Origin: Longimonas halophila
Lineage (GTDB): Bacteria; Bacteroidota; Rhodothermia; Rhodothermales; Salinibacteraceae
Length of the DNA stretch: 64,000 bases
Direction: 5' to 3'
Assembly (NCBI RefSeq): GCF_002554705.1
Contig: NZ_PDEP01000004.1
Span: 62,001 to 126,000 of the forward strand
The stretch's first letter is position 1; each line of letters starts with the position of its first letter. The notes under the pieces are model-generated. The model did no database searches. It was not told the DNA's origin and was given only the letters and a program-made list of their open reading frames with translations. Shown here in pieces: positions 8,506 to 17,343 of this stretch. Position numbers and translations under genes: made by a program.

Positions 8506-9882
8506 CTACGCCAGTCGTTTCGCGAGCTCGGGATAGTAGTGGATGATCGTTTCGATGCCCTTGGCGTAGCGATCGAGGCCAAACTTCTCGTTGGGCGAGT
8601 GGATGGCGTCCGATTCCAGGCCAAAGCCCATGAGCACGCTGTCGAGCCCCAGACGCTGCTGAAACTCCGCCACAATCGGGATGGAGCCGCCATGCCGCAC
8701 AAACACCGTCTCGCGGTCGAACGTCTGGTCCATCGCGGCGCCAGCGGCCTGCATAATCGGCTGATCGGGCTCCACGAGCACCGGCTGTCCGCCGTGCAGG
8801 CGCTTCACCGTGAGCGTCATGGTGTCGGGGACGCGCTCGCGCAGGCACTGCTCAAACGCGTCGTAGATAACCTCGGGCGTCTGGTTCGGTACCAGGCGCA
8901 TGGAGACTTTCGCGTGCGCTGCGGCAGGCAGCACGGTCTTGGCGCCTTCGCCGGTGTATCCACCCCAGATGCCGTTCACGTCGAGCGTGGGGCGCACGGA
9001 AATCGCCTCCAGAATGCTGTACCCGTTTTCGGTGCGGGCGGTGTCCAGGCCGATCTCATCGAGCCAGTGGTCTTCATCGAATGGAAGACCGGCAATGGTG
9101 GTGCGCTCTTCATCGGTGAGCGGGCGCACGTCGTCGTAGAAGCCGGGGATGGTGACGCGGTGATCGTCGTCGTGCAGATCGGCCAGCATCTGGCTGAGCG
9201 CGTTGATCGGGTTCTCGACCGCACCGCCGTAGAGCCCGGAGTGCAGGTCGCGGTTGGGCCCCTGCAGGGTGACTTCCAGATAGGCGAGTCCGCGCAGCCC
9301 GTATGTGATGGTGGGCTGCCCCTCGGCCAGCATGCTGGTGTCGGAGATCAGCACGAGGTCGGCATCCAGGCGGTCGGCATACGTATCCAACACCTGCGGC
9401 AGATGGGCCGAGCCGATCTCCTCTTCGCCCTCAATCAAGAACGTGAGGTTAACGGGCGGCGTGGTATCCGACTTCAGGTAGGATTCGAGGGCCTTCACGT
9501 GCATGAACATCTGGCCCTTGTCGTCGCAGGAACCGCGGGCTACGAGGTCGCCGTTGACGTGGGTCGGCTCGAAGGGTGGGTGGTCCCACTCATCAAGCGG
9601 ATCGGGCGGCTGCACATCGTAGTGGCCGTACACCAGGATGGTGGGTGCGTCGTCGTGCGGATGGTGCGTGGCGTAGACGACGGGATGGCCGTCGGTGGGC
9701 CAGACCTCGGCATCCACGCCCAGGCTGCGGAAGTGCTCGGCCAGCCACTGCGCGGCCTGCTGCACATCATGGGCGTGATCGGGATCGGTGCTGACGGAGG
9801 GGATGCGGAGCAGCGTTTCCAGTTCGCCGACGAAGGCATCGGTGTGCTGCTGGGCGTAGCGGAGAGGCGCGGTTGGAGACAT
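8506..9882 (-). CDS. M20-family metallodipeptidase
   Basis: The product has 458 residues, the length of CNDP/PepV-like dipeptidases of family M20. Metal-site motifs appear in order: VYGHYDVQPPD (His87, with Asp89 nearby), ARGSCDDKGQ (Asp120 bridging the two zinc ions), EGEEEIGS (catalytic Glu154 and ligand Glu155), ISDTSM, and near the end DAIHSPNEKFGLD (last His ligand). The dimerisation domain lies between about residues 200 and 330 (DLHSGLYGGAVENP). The family hydrolyses short peptides in the cytoplasm. No signal peptide is present. The gene is divergent from the methyltransferase at 10066. Confidence 0.92.
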   Translation of the reverse strand: MSPTAPLRYAQQHTDAFVGELETLLRIPSVSTDPDHAHDVQQAAQWLAEHFRSLGVDAEVWPTDGHPVVYATHHPHDDAPTILVYGHYDVQPPDPLDEWDHPPFEPTHVNGDLVARGSCDDKGQMFMHVKALESYLKSDTTPPVNLTFLIEGEEEIGSAHLPQVLDTYADRLDADLVLISDTSMLAEGQPTITYGLRGLAYLEVTLQGPNRDLHSGLYGGAVENPINALSQMLADLHDDDHRVTIPGFYDDVRPLTDEERTTIAGLPFDEDHWLDEIGLDTARTENGYSILEAISVRPTLDVNGIWGGYTGEGAKTVLPAAAHAKVSMRLVPNQTPEVIYDAFEQCLRERVPDTMTLTVKRLHGGQPVLVEPDQPIMQAAGAAMDQTFDRETVFVRHGGSIPIVAEFQQRLGLDSVLMGFGLESDAIHSPNEKFGLDRYAKGIETIIHYYPELAKRLA

Positions 9883-9973
9883 AGACAGCGTTACGGGTCA
9901 AGGAAGAACAATGCGACACATAACGTAACGTCCGTTGTCGGCAATGGTTGTTGGGGATGCACCAGGACCGGGC

Positions 9974-9997
9974 GGATTCGGAAACGCTTCCGAATCC
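9974..9997. promoter_or_regulatory. Perfect inverted repeat between divergent genes
   Basis: GGATTCGGAA and TTCCGAATCC form perfect 10-bp arms around a 4-nt centre (acgc). It lies in the 183-bp gap between the divergent dipeptidase and methyltransferase genes, with no T-run. That favours an operator or protein-binding site over a terminator. Confidence 0.45.
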
Positions 9998-10065
9998 CTA
10001 CAGCACATGTTTCGTTCGAGGCGACATCTGCATTCCGTTGATCTCCGACTTATCCCCGATTCTGC

Positions 10066-10800
10066 ATGCCCTGGTACGACGGCTGGTTCGACAGCGACGC
10101 TTACACGCTCGTTTATGCGCATCGCGACACCGAGGAGGCGGAGCAGGCGCTCGACCTGGTGGAGGCCACGCTGCAGCCAGATCCTGAGGCCCGCGTTCTG
10201 GACGTGGGGTGTGGACGCGGGCGGCATTCGCTGCAGCTGGCGCGGCGCGGCTACCGGGTCACGGGGATTGACCTGTCGGAGCCGTCAATTCGGGAGGCCC
10301 GCCAGGCCGCAGCCGCCGAAGACCTGCCAGTTATCTTCGATGTGCGCGACATGCGCGACCCGACCTGCGAGGCGTGCTTCGAGGGCGTGGTCAACCTCTT
10401 TACCACGTTCGGGTATTTTGACGACGACGCCGAAAACCAGAAGGCGCTCCGGGCAATGCGCACTGCGCTCGTGCCGGGCGGATGGCTCGTGCAGGACTTC
10501 CTGAACGCGCCGCAGGTCCGCGCTACGCTGGTGCCCGAAGATGAGCAAACCCGCGACGGCGTGCATATCCACCAAAAGCGCTGGATCGAGGACGGGCGGA
10601 TCCACAAGCGCATCACGCTGACGCCAGCGGACGGGGAGCCGGAGACCTATCGTGAGTCGGTGCGCCTCTTCACGCGTGCCGATCTGGAAGCGATGTACGA
10701 GGCGGTGGGCCTGCACCCGACCCACGCCTTTGGACACTACGATGGCCGCCCGCATACCGACGACAGCCCGCGTCTCATCCTGATGGCTGAGCGCGCGTAG
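10066..10800 (+). CDS. Class I SAM-dependent methyltransferase
   Basis: This 244-residue protein has the Rossmann-type SAM motif I VLDVGCGRGRHSLQLARRGY, the acidic motif at the end of strand 2 (VTGIDLSEPS), and later motifs FDVRDMRDP and VVNLFTTFGYF. The pattern fits the Methyltransf_25/UbiE-like class. The substrate cannot be told from sequence. The conserved start MPWYDGWFDSDAYTLVYAHR (WFD...Y..lY.hR) is seen in many homologues and supports this start. Confidence 0.9.
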   Translation: MPWYDGWFDSDAYTLVYAHRDTEEAEQALDLVEATLQPDPEARVLDVGCGRGRHSLQLARRGYRVTGIDLSEPSIREARQAAAAEDLPVIFDVRDMRDPTCEACFEGVVNLFTTFGYFDDDAENQKALRAMRTALVPGGWLVQDFLNAPQVRATLVPEDEQTRDGVHIHQKRWIEDGRIHKRITLTPADGEPETYRESVRLFTRADLEAMYEAVGLHPTHAFGHYDGRPHTDDSPRLILMAERA

Positions 10801-11337
10801 CGTGCGCCTTCACGTTGGCGGGAGTCAGGTGCCGGGCCACATCCCCCTTATTCCCCCTTCAGCGAAGAGGGAGACAAGTGGAGGGGCACTGCCTCGTCTC
10901 CTACCCTTTGGAGAGCTGCCCAAGATATGGTGAGCGAAGCCCGAACCTGTTCCCCTGGAGAGGGGAGCTGTCGCACAAGTGACTGAGGTGGGGGGATGAT
11001 CTTGTGCAGGCTATGGGTGCTTGCGAAGGCAGAGCCTCCTGGGTGGTGCGTCACGAGGCAGAGCCTTGCGACGAGCGTACGCAACACCTTGAAGCAACGT
11101 CATCCTCTCCCGGGTACGTGTTTAGCGACTTGTAGCCCGGGACTGGGAGCGGAGCGGACGTCCCGGGCGGTGTCTGGGCTAAGTTAGCGGGGCCCGAAGG
11201 GTCATGCTTTTTGTGCCCTTGAACAGCCTGCGTCGCACGGCGGAGGGGCCGTAGGTCATGCTGGTTGTGCCATGCGACGAGCGTGAGCGCAGGGACGGAC
11301 GTGGATACCGAGATAGGAGACTAAACAACGCGCCCCA
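10801..11337. other. Intergenic repeat-rich region
   Basis: This 537-bp gap between convergent genes has no credible coding frame. It holds a CATCCCCCTT/TTCCCCCTTC-type repeat resembling the one at 52885-52930, then a copy of the GAGGC-AGA-GCCTC repeat (11018-11077). A CCCGGG-rich palindromic stretch lies near 11110-11170. Confidence 0.6.
11018..11077 (+). repeat. Dispersed intergenic repeat, family A, copy 1
   Basis: A 60-nt block contains two GGCAGAGCC cores (TGCTTGCGAAGGCAGAGCC and GTCACGAGGCAGAGCC) and ends TGCGACGAGCG. The reverse complement of 23482-23539 matches it along its length apart from the middle. Confidence 0.7.
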
Positions 11338-13182
11338 TCACGCCGCCACCGCTTCGGGCTCGACCCAGCAGGCGGTGCGCCATCCGCGGACGGCGTTGCA
11401 GCAGTACAGAGTGTCGGCGGTGCGGAGGTCATCGACCGTGAGCGGCTGGATGCGAACGTCGCGCTCTTCGATGACCTTTGCACGGTAGACGCCGCCCAGG
11501 AGTCCGCTCGATCGGGGCGGCGTGTAGAGCTGTCCGTTGCGCTCGATGAACACGTTGCTGCGTGCGCCCTCGGTGATGAATCCGTCGTGCGATTGCAGCA
11601 GCGCCTCGTCGCAATCGTGCGCCCGCGCAAAGGCGGCAGCTTCGTCATACGGCGTGCGGGCGGTGGTCTTGTGATGCAGGCGCACATCGCGCGGGTCCAC
11701 GTGCACCAGGCTTAGCGTAAGGCGCCACGGGCGCTCGGGCGGCGCGCTGAGCGGGCGTGTGGTGGCCTGCCACGTGCCGTTGGGGGCGAGCGTGCCGCGC
11801 ACCATGTGCGGCGCGTCGGGCAATGCATTGCAGGTGGATGCGAGGGCCTGGCGAATGGCCACAGTATCGCACGGAATCCCAAAGTACTGCGCTGATGCCT
11901 CCAGCCGGTGCAGGTGCCGGTCGAGCAAGGGAATGCCCTCGCCATCCCAGCGCATCGTTTCGATGAGCGTGGGGTTGACGAGCGGAGCAGGGGCCTCGGT
12001 ATCCGCCAGAAACTGCGCTTTGAGCTTGCACTCGCGGTACTCGGCGTCGGCCTCCGAATCCCACACGAGCCCGCCGCCTGTGCCCATGCGTGCGCCCTCG
12101 GGCCCGATCTCCACGGTGCGGATGGCCACGCTAAACGCTGCTTCGTCATCCGGTCCGGCCCAGCCGATGGCGCCGCAGTAGACCCCACGCGGGGCGGGTT
12201 CGAGCGAGCGGATGATCTGCATAGCCCGCAGCTTGGGCGCGCCGACCACCGATCCGCATGGAAACAGCGCCCGAAACAGCTCAGGCAAGGCTACGTCTTC
12301 ACGCAACTGCCCCTCCACGGTCGAGGTCATCTGCAAAACGGTTGGGTGGCGTTCCACCGCGAACAGCTCCGGCACGTGCACCGAGCCTGGCGTGCAACAG
12401 ATCGACAGATCGTTGCGCAGCAGGTCCACAATCATCAGGTTCTCGGCCTGCGTCTTGGCATCGGCACGCAAGGCGGCGATAGCGGCGTTGTCTTCCGGCG
12501 CGCTGGGCGGACGCGCGGCGGTGCCTTTCATGGGACGGGTGTGGATGCGGCGATTCGTCCACCGGATAAAGAGTTCGAGGGAGGCCGACAGCACCGTGCG
12601 CGCTCCGGTGTTGATGTACGCGCCATAGGGCACGGGCTGCCGCGCCCGCAGATGCGCATAGAGCGCAACGGGGTTGGCCGGTGTGTCCATGTCGACCGGG
12701 CCGGTGAGGTTGATCTGGTAGACATTGCCGTCGTGGATGTGCTGCTTAACCTGACGAAAGGCATGCCGGTAATCCGCTTCGGGCCAGGCGAACTGCAGAT
12801 TGGTGGGCGCTTCGGGCGCTACGGTGGTCCAGGCCGCGTGGGCGTCGGCGGCGGGCCATACGTGGGGCGCATCGTAGACGCCGAGCCACACAAGCGGTCC
12901 GTCGGTCGCCGTGCGCGGGGGAGCCAGATCGTGCAGCGACGGGTCAAGGGCGTATCCGGCTTCGTAGGCCACGTACCCGGCCACGTAGTAGCCGCGATCG
13001 CGGGCGGATTGGGCGGCCTGAAGCGCGCGCGGCACCTCGGCGTAGGTGGGGGCGTTGCAGACATCGAGCGGATCGGTGAACAGCCGCGTGTGCTGGTTTT
13101 CGGCATCGGGGCGGGCGGTGTCTAACAGCACGGTGCCTGCGCGATGCAACTGCGCCGGATCAAACACGTCTGCGTGGGGCAT
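11338..13182 (-). CDS. pabB: Fused aminodeoxychorismate synthase component I / aminodeoxychorismate lyase
   Basis: This 614-residue fusion catalyses two steps of p-aminobenzoate (folate) synthesis. Residues of about 120-385 are the chorismate-binding domain: YQINLTGPVDMDTPANP, RPMKGTAARP (the PxKGT lysine typical of PabB), LMIVDLLRNDLS, PCGSVVGAPKLRAMQII, and GAIGWAGPDDEAAFSVAIRT. Residues of about 395-614 are a class IV aminotransferase fold (PabC) with the PLP lysine in RLHHKTTARTPYD and the GARSNVFIERNG and GLLGGVYR motifs. Such fusions are common in bacteria. The glutaminase partner PabA is not in this window. The product is cytoplasmic. The gene is divergent from the permease at 13307. 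Confidence 0.93.
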   Translation of the reverse strand: MPHADVFDPAQLHRAGTVLLDTARPDAENQHTRLFTDPLDVCNAPTYAEVPRALQAAQSARDRGYYVAGYVAYEAGYALDPSLHDLAPPRTATDGPLVWLGVYDAPHVWPAADAHAAWTTVAPEAPTNLQFAWPEADYRHAFRQVKQHIHDGNVYQINLTGPVDMDTPANPVALYAHLRARQPVPYGAYINTGARTVLSASLELFIRWTNRRIHTRPMKGTAARPPSAPEDNAAIAALRADAKTQAENLMIVDLLRNDLSICCTPGSVHVPELFAVERHPTVLQMTSTVEGQLREDVALPELFRALFPCGSVVGAPKLRAMQIIRSLEPAPRGVYCGAIGWAGPDDEAAFSVAIRTVEIGPEGARMGTGGGLVWDSEADAEYRECKLKAQFLADTEAPAPLVNPTLIETMRWDGEGIPLLDRHLHRLEASAQYFGIPCDTVAIRQALASTCNALPDAPHMVRGTLAPNGTWQATTRPLSAPPERPWRLTLSLVHVDPRDVRLHHKTTARTPYDEAAAFARAHDCDEALLQSHDGFITEGARSNVFIERNGQLYTPPRSSGLLGGVYRAKVIEERDVRIQPLTVDDLRTADTLYCCNAVRGWRTACWVEPEAVAA

Positions 13183-13306
13183 AGAATAGGGCAGGGCCTA
13201 CCTGGCGAAAGAAAACGATGCACATGTAAGCGTGTACCTTCGAAGCTGGGTTGTGCTCCCGCTTGGTGCTCTTGCCTTCGTATCCCCCTAACGTCTTTTT
13301 CGGCCT

Positions 13307-14563
13307 ATGACGCCTCCTGACACAAACGATCTGGCGGAATCGTGGAGGGATGCGCCTGTTCACGAAGTGCTTCTCCTTCTGGGCGGGCTGGTGATGCTGC
13401 TGGCGCTCTTGTACACCATGGAGTTTCCGCAGTACGGCTCGTTTTTGAGTCCGCCGGTGGTGGCTGTGGCGGGTGGACTGCTGCTGTGGCCGGTGCATCA
13501 GAACGCGGCGGCGCGGGCGCTTGTGCTTGCGGGCGGGGTGCTGCTGCTCATTTGGGCCATTGCGCGCACAAGCACCGTGCTAATTCCGTTTGTGGCGGTA
13601 TATCTGCTGGCCTATCTGCTGCACCCGATCGTAAAGCGCCTGGACCATAGCTACCGAGTGCCGCGCTGGGTCTCATCGCTGGTGGTGACGGTGCTGGTGG
13701 TGGGGCTGTTCATTACGGCGATTGTGATTATTGCGCCGAACATTGCCGAGCAGGTCGACCGGCTGTCGCGGCAGATGCTAAGCGCGCTGGAGACCCTTCG
13801 TGACTGGCTGGCGACCTCGCCCGTGGTGGCGGAGTTGGAGGGCGCGGGTGTCATCGAACGCGACACGCTCATCCGTGAGCTGACCGACTTTGTGCAGCAA
13901 CAGACGCGCCGCCTGCCGAGCGCAGCCGAGCAGGTGCTGGCATCGGTCGGGTCGGTGCTGGGCGTGATTACGGTGCTGGCGCTCATCCCCGTTATCCTGT
14001 TCTACACGCTGAAGGACTACCCGTCCATTCGCGACAGCCTGGTGGGGCTCTTTCCCACGGCCAACGGGCGCCGCGACTACATTGTGGAGGCGGGCGGCAT
14101 TGTGGGCAACTACCTGCGCGGACAGCTGATCATCAGCCTCATTTCGGGGGTGAATGTGGCTGTGGCGCTGGCGCTCTTCGGGGTGCCGTTCTGGCTGCTC
14201 ATCGGGCTGCTGGTGGGTATTATGAACTTCGTCCCGCGCCTGGGACCCATCGTGGGCATGGTGCTGGGGGGATGCATCGGGCTCCTGTTTGGCGGCTGGA
14301 TGGATGCAGTGATCGTACTTGCCGTCATTCTGGCCCAGCAGCTTCTGGAGCAGTCGGTGCTCACGCCCAAGATCCTGAGCTATCAGATGGGCCTGCACCC
14401 GGTGCTCATTGTGTTTGCGCTGCTCGCGTTTGGCACGTTCATGGGCATCTTTGGCTTGCTCATTGCCGTGCCTGCCACCGCCATTCTCGTGACCATCTAC
14501 CGCGCCTGGCGCGAGGAGCTGACACTGGAGCTGAACGAGTACGGTCAGACGCAGCGGCGATGA
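13307..14563 (+). CDS. AI-2E family (PerM-type) membrane transporter
   Basis: The 418-residue protein has about eight membrane segments, first VLLLLGGLVMLLALLYTM and a pair of helices ending STVLIPFVAVYLLAYLLHPI. The soluble region of about residues 150-235 and the conserved block following it (ALIPVILFYTLKDYP, GGIVGNYLRGQL, LVGIMNFVPRLGPIVGMVLG) are diagnostic of the PurR-regulated permease / AI-2E transporter family. The family is linked to small-molecule export. The substrate here is unknown, and the AI-2 label is a family name, not a proven function. Confidence 0.9.
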   Translation: MTPPDTNDLAESWRDAPVHEVLLLLGGLVMLLALLYTMEFPQYGSFLSPPVVAVAGGLLLWPVHQNAAARALVLAGGVLLLIWAIARTSTVLIPFVAVYLLAYLLHPIVKRLDHSYRVPRWVSSLVVTVLVVGLFITAIVIIAPNIAEQVDRLSRQMLSALETLRDWLATSPVVAELEGAGVIERDTLIRELTDFVQQQTRRLPSAAEQVLASVGSVLGVITVLALIPVILFYTLKDYPSIRDSLVGLFPTANGRRDYIVEAGGIVGNYLRGQLIISLISGVNVAVALALFGVPFWLLIGLLVGIMNFVPRLGPIVGMVLGGCIGLLFGGWMDAVIVLAVILAQQLLEQSVLTPKILSYQMGLHPVLIVFALLAFGTFMGIFGLLIAVPATAILVTIYRAWREELTLELNEYGQTQRR

Positions 14564-14575
14564 AAGATCCCCAAT

Positions 14576-14609
14576 AGATCTGACAGGTCTTTCGAGACCT
14601 GTCAGATCT
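14576..14609 (+). terminator. Perfect 15-bp hairpin with TTCG loop
   Basis: AGATCTGACAGGTCT and AGACCTGTCAGATCT pair perfectly around a UUCG tetraloop, 13 bases after the permease stop. The following T-run is short (TT). The GACAGGTC core resembles dispersed repeats seen in other Bacteroidetes. A transcript 3' end is the simplest reading. Confidence 0.65.
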
Positions 14610-14788
14610 TCGTCATCAATCGCGGACGTGTTGCTGCGCTGCATCCGACCCGGAACCGAAGCGCCGAGAGCCTTTGCCTGCGCGATACCGGAACCCGCAG
14701 CCGGGGCGCGTGCATTGCGTAGTGCGCATCCCGATAGCCACTGCGGCACGTGCCCTCTGCTTCCCTCCTAATTTAAGCTACTGTTTGT

Positions 14789-15919
14789 ATGACGTTTACC
14801 CTTGCCCACACTGATGCCACCAGCGACGCCCGTGCGGCCTCATTCGAGACGGCCCACGGCACCGTGCGTACGCCCGCTTTCATGCCGGTGGGTACGCTGG
14901 GCAGTGTGAAGGCGGTGCCGCCGCGGGCGCTGCATGAGGATGTGCAGGCCGACATCATTCTGGGCAACACCTACCACCTCTACCTGCGTCCGGGCACCGA
15001 CGTGATCGAGGCGGCAGGCGGATTGCAGCGGTTTTCGCAGTGGAACGGGCCCATCCTTACCGACTCGGGCGGATACCAGGTCTTTTCGCTGGCGGACCGG
15101 TGTACCCTCACCGAAGAGGGCGCGGAGTTCCGCAGCCACATTGACGGCTCGAAGCACCTGTTTACGCCCGAATCGGTGGTGGATACGCAGCGCGCGCTGG
15201 GCTCGGATATTATGATGGTGCTGGATGAGTGTCCGGCTGCCGACGTATCGAAGGCGTATGCGCGGGAATCGAACGAGCTGACGCTGCGCTGGGCGGAGCG
15301 GGCTCGCCTCCACTATGAGAAGACCACCTCGCCGCATGGCCATGAGCAGGCGCTGTTTGGCATTGTGCAGGGCGTGACGTATCCGGAGGTGCGCCGCGAA
15401 TCGGCCCGTGCACTGGTGGATCTGGACTTCCCGGGTTATGCGATTGGCGGCCTCTCGGTGGGCGAATCGCACGAAGATATGTACGACATGGTAGAGGTGG
15501 TAACACCGCTGCTGCCCGCGCACAAGCCGCGCTACCTGATGGGCGTGGGCACGCCGGAGAATCTGCTCGAAAACGTGGCGCGCGGGGTGGATATGTTCGA
15601 CTGCGTGATGCCCACGCGCAACGGGCGCAACGGCACGCTCTTTACCACGCAGGGACGGATGAACATCAAAAACGCGCAGTTTACCAACGACCATACGCCC
15701 ATCGATCCAGGGCTGGAGGCCTACGTGTCGCAGACGTTCACGAAGGCGTACCTGCGTCACCTGCAGAAGTCAAACGAGATTCTGGGCCTGCAGATTGCCT
15801 CGCAGCAGAACCTGGCGTTTTACTGCTGGCTGATGCGGGAGGCGCGGCAGGCCATTCTGGACGATCGCTTCATGGCGTGGAAAGACGCGATTCTGCCGCA
15901 GATTACGCGGCGGTGGTGA
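14789..15919 (+). CDS. tgt: Queuine/preQ1 tRNA-guanine transglycosylase with altered zinc site
   Basis: The 376-residue protein has the full length of bacterial Tgt, which swaps guanine 34 of certain tRNAs for preQ1. Recognised motifs: TPAFMPVGTLGSVKAV, GNTYHLYLRPG, ILTDSGGYQVFSL (general acid/base Asp), GGLSVGE, YLMGVGTPENLL, and FDCVMPTRNGRNG (nucleophile Asp). The C-terminal zinc site is abnormal. The CxCxxC...H ligands of the family fall at Leu309, Ala311, Ser314 and Gln340 here, so all four are replaced while the surrounding KAYLRHL and NEILGL sequences are intact. The enzyme may fold without zinc. Confidence 0.93.
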   Translation: MTFTLAHTDATSDARAASFETAHGTVRTPAFMPVGTLGSVKAVPPRALHEDVQADIILGNTYHLYLRPGTDVIEAAGGLQRFSQWNGPILTDSGGYQVFSLADRCTLTEEGAEFRSHIDGSKHLFTPESVVDTQRALGSDIMMVLDECPAADVSKAYARESNELTLRWAERARLHYEKTTSPHGHEQALFGIVQGVTYPEVRRESARALVDLDFPGYAIGGLSVGESHEDMYDMVEVVTPLLPAHKPRYLMGVGTPENLLENVARGVDMFDCVMPTRNGRNGTLFTTQGRMNIKNAQFTNDHTPIDPGLEAYVSQTFTKAYLRHLQKSNEILGLQIASQQNLAFYCWLMREARQAILDDRFMAWKDAILPQITRRW

Positions 15920-16111
15920 GTGGGGGGCTACGCAGCGGATGTGCTATGCAGAGTAACGTACGAGATGAACTCGCAGCAGTAGACGATTTGCGTGTCGAAA
16001 CGACATCGGTTATTGTGAGAAACGTAGGCTCTTTACGTCCACTCCATCTTGACGCGACTCCGCTGGAGATTGTCACGTTTCATACTCGTTGAATTATGCA
16101 GCGCCATAGCA

Positions 16112-16651
16112 ATGAAGCGACCATTTCTTACCATCTGCTGTCTGATTTTTCTCGTCGGTTTGGCGGGCGTAGCGTGTTATGGACAAGACCGCGATTCGTC
16201 TGCTGAAAGCGCATCGTATCAAGGACACGAGCAGATCTACGTGGTCTACTATGTGGGAGCGTCGTCGTGTGAGTTCTCCTCGCGCGATGAAGTCGTTGAC
16301 GCGGTTTCGGAGCTTCCCGAGGAGTTCTCGGCGGCGCACGACCGCCCTACCAAGTTTGTCTTTGCAGCGATGGACGAGAAGGTAGACGACGGGCTGGCGT
16401 TCATTCAGCGGCATGGGGCCGAACAGTGGGATGAGGTGAGCGCCGGGGGCCGCTACAATAACGAAACGCTGCTGCACAACTTTAACAGCGACGTGCAGGC
16501 ACCTGGAACGCCGCATATCATCGTATTCGAAGACACGTACCGGTTCGACGAATACAACATCCCGCATCTGGAGCAGCGGGAGCAGATCCACAGCGCAATG
16601 GGCGCTGACGGCGTAGTGGATTGGATCGAGGAGGGCTACCCGCTTCCGTAG
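16112..16651 (+). CDS. Exported protein of unknown function
   Basis: This is a 179-residue protein from the Met at 16112 (MKRPFLTICCLIFLVGLAG...), which gives a clean signal peptide ending near VACYGQ. The upstream in-frame Met at 16049 would add a charged extension before it and is less likely. The mature part has a YVVYYVGASSCEFSS strand with a single Cys and a GTPHIIVFEDTYRF strand, loosely like a thioredoxin fold. Only one Cys is present, so I do not call it an oxidoreductase. It stands alone between tgt and the cold-shock gene. Confidence 0.65.
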   Translation: MKRPFLTICCLIFLVGLAGVACYGQDRDSSAESASYQGHEQIYVVYYVGASSCEFSSRDEVVDAVSELPEEFSAAHDRPTKFVFAAMDEKVDDGLAFIQRHGAEQWDEVSAGGRYNNETLLHNFNSDVQAPGTPHIIVFEDTYRFDEYNIPHLEQREQIHSAMGADGVVDWIEEGYPLP

Positions 16652-16809
16652 GATGGGGCCGTGCAGGCGAACCCGGCGCATTGCGCAAGACAACGTTTCG
16701 GCGACGGGAGCGTCTGCTTATGCGAGAGCAGTTTCACCAACGAGATGAGGCGGCGTATTGCATCGGGACTGGGACGCGAGCACAGGCCTCTTGCATCCCC
16801 CCAAACGAG

Positions 16810-16842
16810 AAAAGGGCCCTGCCGAAGCGACAGGACCCTTTT
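16810..16842 (-). terminator. Terminator of the cold-shock gene (possibly bidirectional)
   Basis: AAAAGGGCCCTG (16810-16821) and CAGGACCCTTTT (16831-16842) form a 12-bp stem with one mismatch. A/T-rich arm bases supply a U-run on both strands. It lies 29 bases past the csp stop and could also end the 16112 transcript. Confidence 0.8.
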
Positions 16843-16870
16843 CTTGCAGAATGGAGTGCTACCACGCCAT

Positions 16871-17077
16871 TTACCGCACGCCGTGGAGACGCTGCACGTT
16901 AACCGCGCTGAGTCCCTTCGGAGTTTCTTCGACTTCAAATTCTACCTGCTCACCATCCCGGAGGTCTTCGCCCGAGACTTCGCTGTGATGAACAAATACG
17001 TCTTCGCTTCCGTCGTGGCGCTCGATAAAGCCGTAGCCTTTTTCGCTACTGAACCACTTAACTGTTCCGTCTTGCAT
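16871..17077 (-). CDS. Cold-shock domain protein (CspA family)
   Basis: The 68-residue protein MQDGTVKWFSSEKGYGFIE... is a single cold-shock domain with both RNA-binding motifs, RNP1 (KGYGFIE) and RNP2 (DVFVHHS). It is a nucleic-acid chaperone that loosens RNA structure, often in the cold or in stationary phase. An in-frame Met at 17143 would add a 22-residue tail unknown in the family, so 17077 is the start. The long 5' region before it fits the usual csp leader. Confidence 0.93.
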   Translation of the reverse strand: MQDGTVKWFSSEKGYGFIERHDGSEDVFVHHSEVSGEDLRDGEQVEFEVEETPKGLSAVNVQRLHGVR

Positions 17078-17343
17078 ATAGGTGTGTTGGTTGACACACA
17101 GCCCGCCGTTGATGAGCGCAGAGCAACGCTCGGAACTCGTCAATAGGAGCCGACTGTGGCGTAGTTAAAAATGTCGTTACGATGGACTGTACAGGCATCT
17201 CGCGAAATGGTTCACGCTGCGCATGACAAAACCGTTAATCGTTCTCGGATGCGGCTGTATGGGCGATGAAGTGGGGGTAGACATCCAATGTAGTAGTGAC
17301 TATGCTGTGAGCGCCTGTTTCTATGCTTATCTACCCTGCTGTT

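Noticed and set aside
8464-10041. Open frame of 525 codons on the plus strand
   Set aside because: It is antisense to the M20 dipeptidase and has no recognisable motif.
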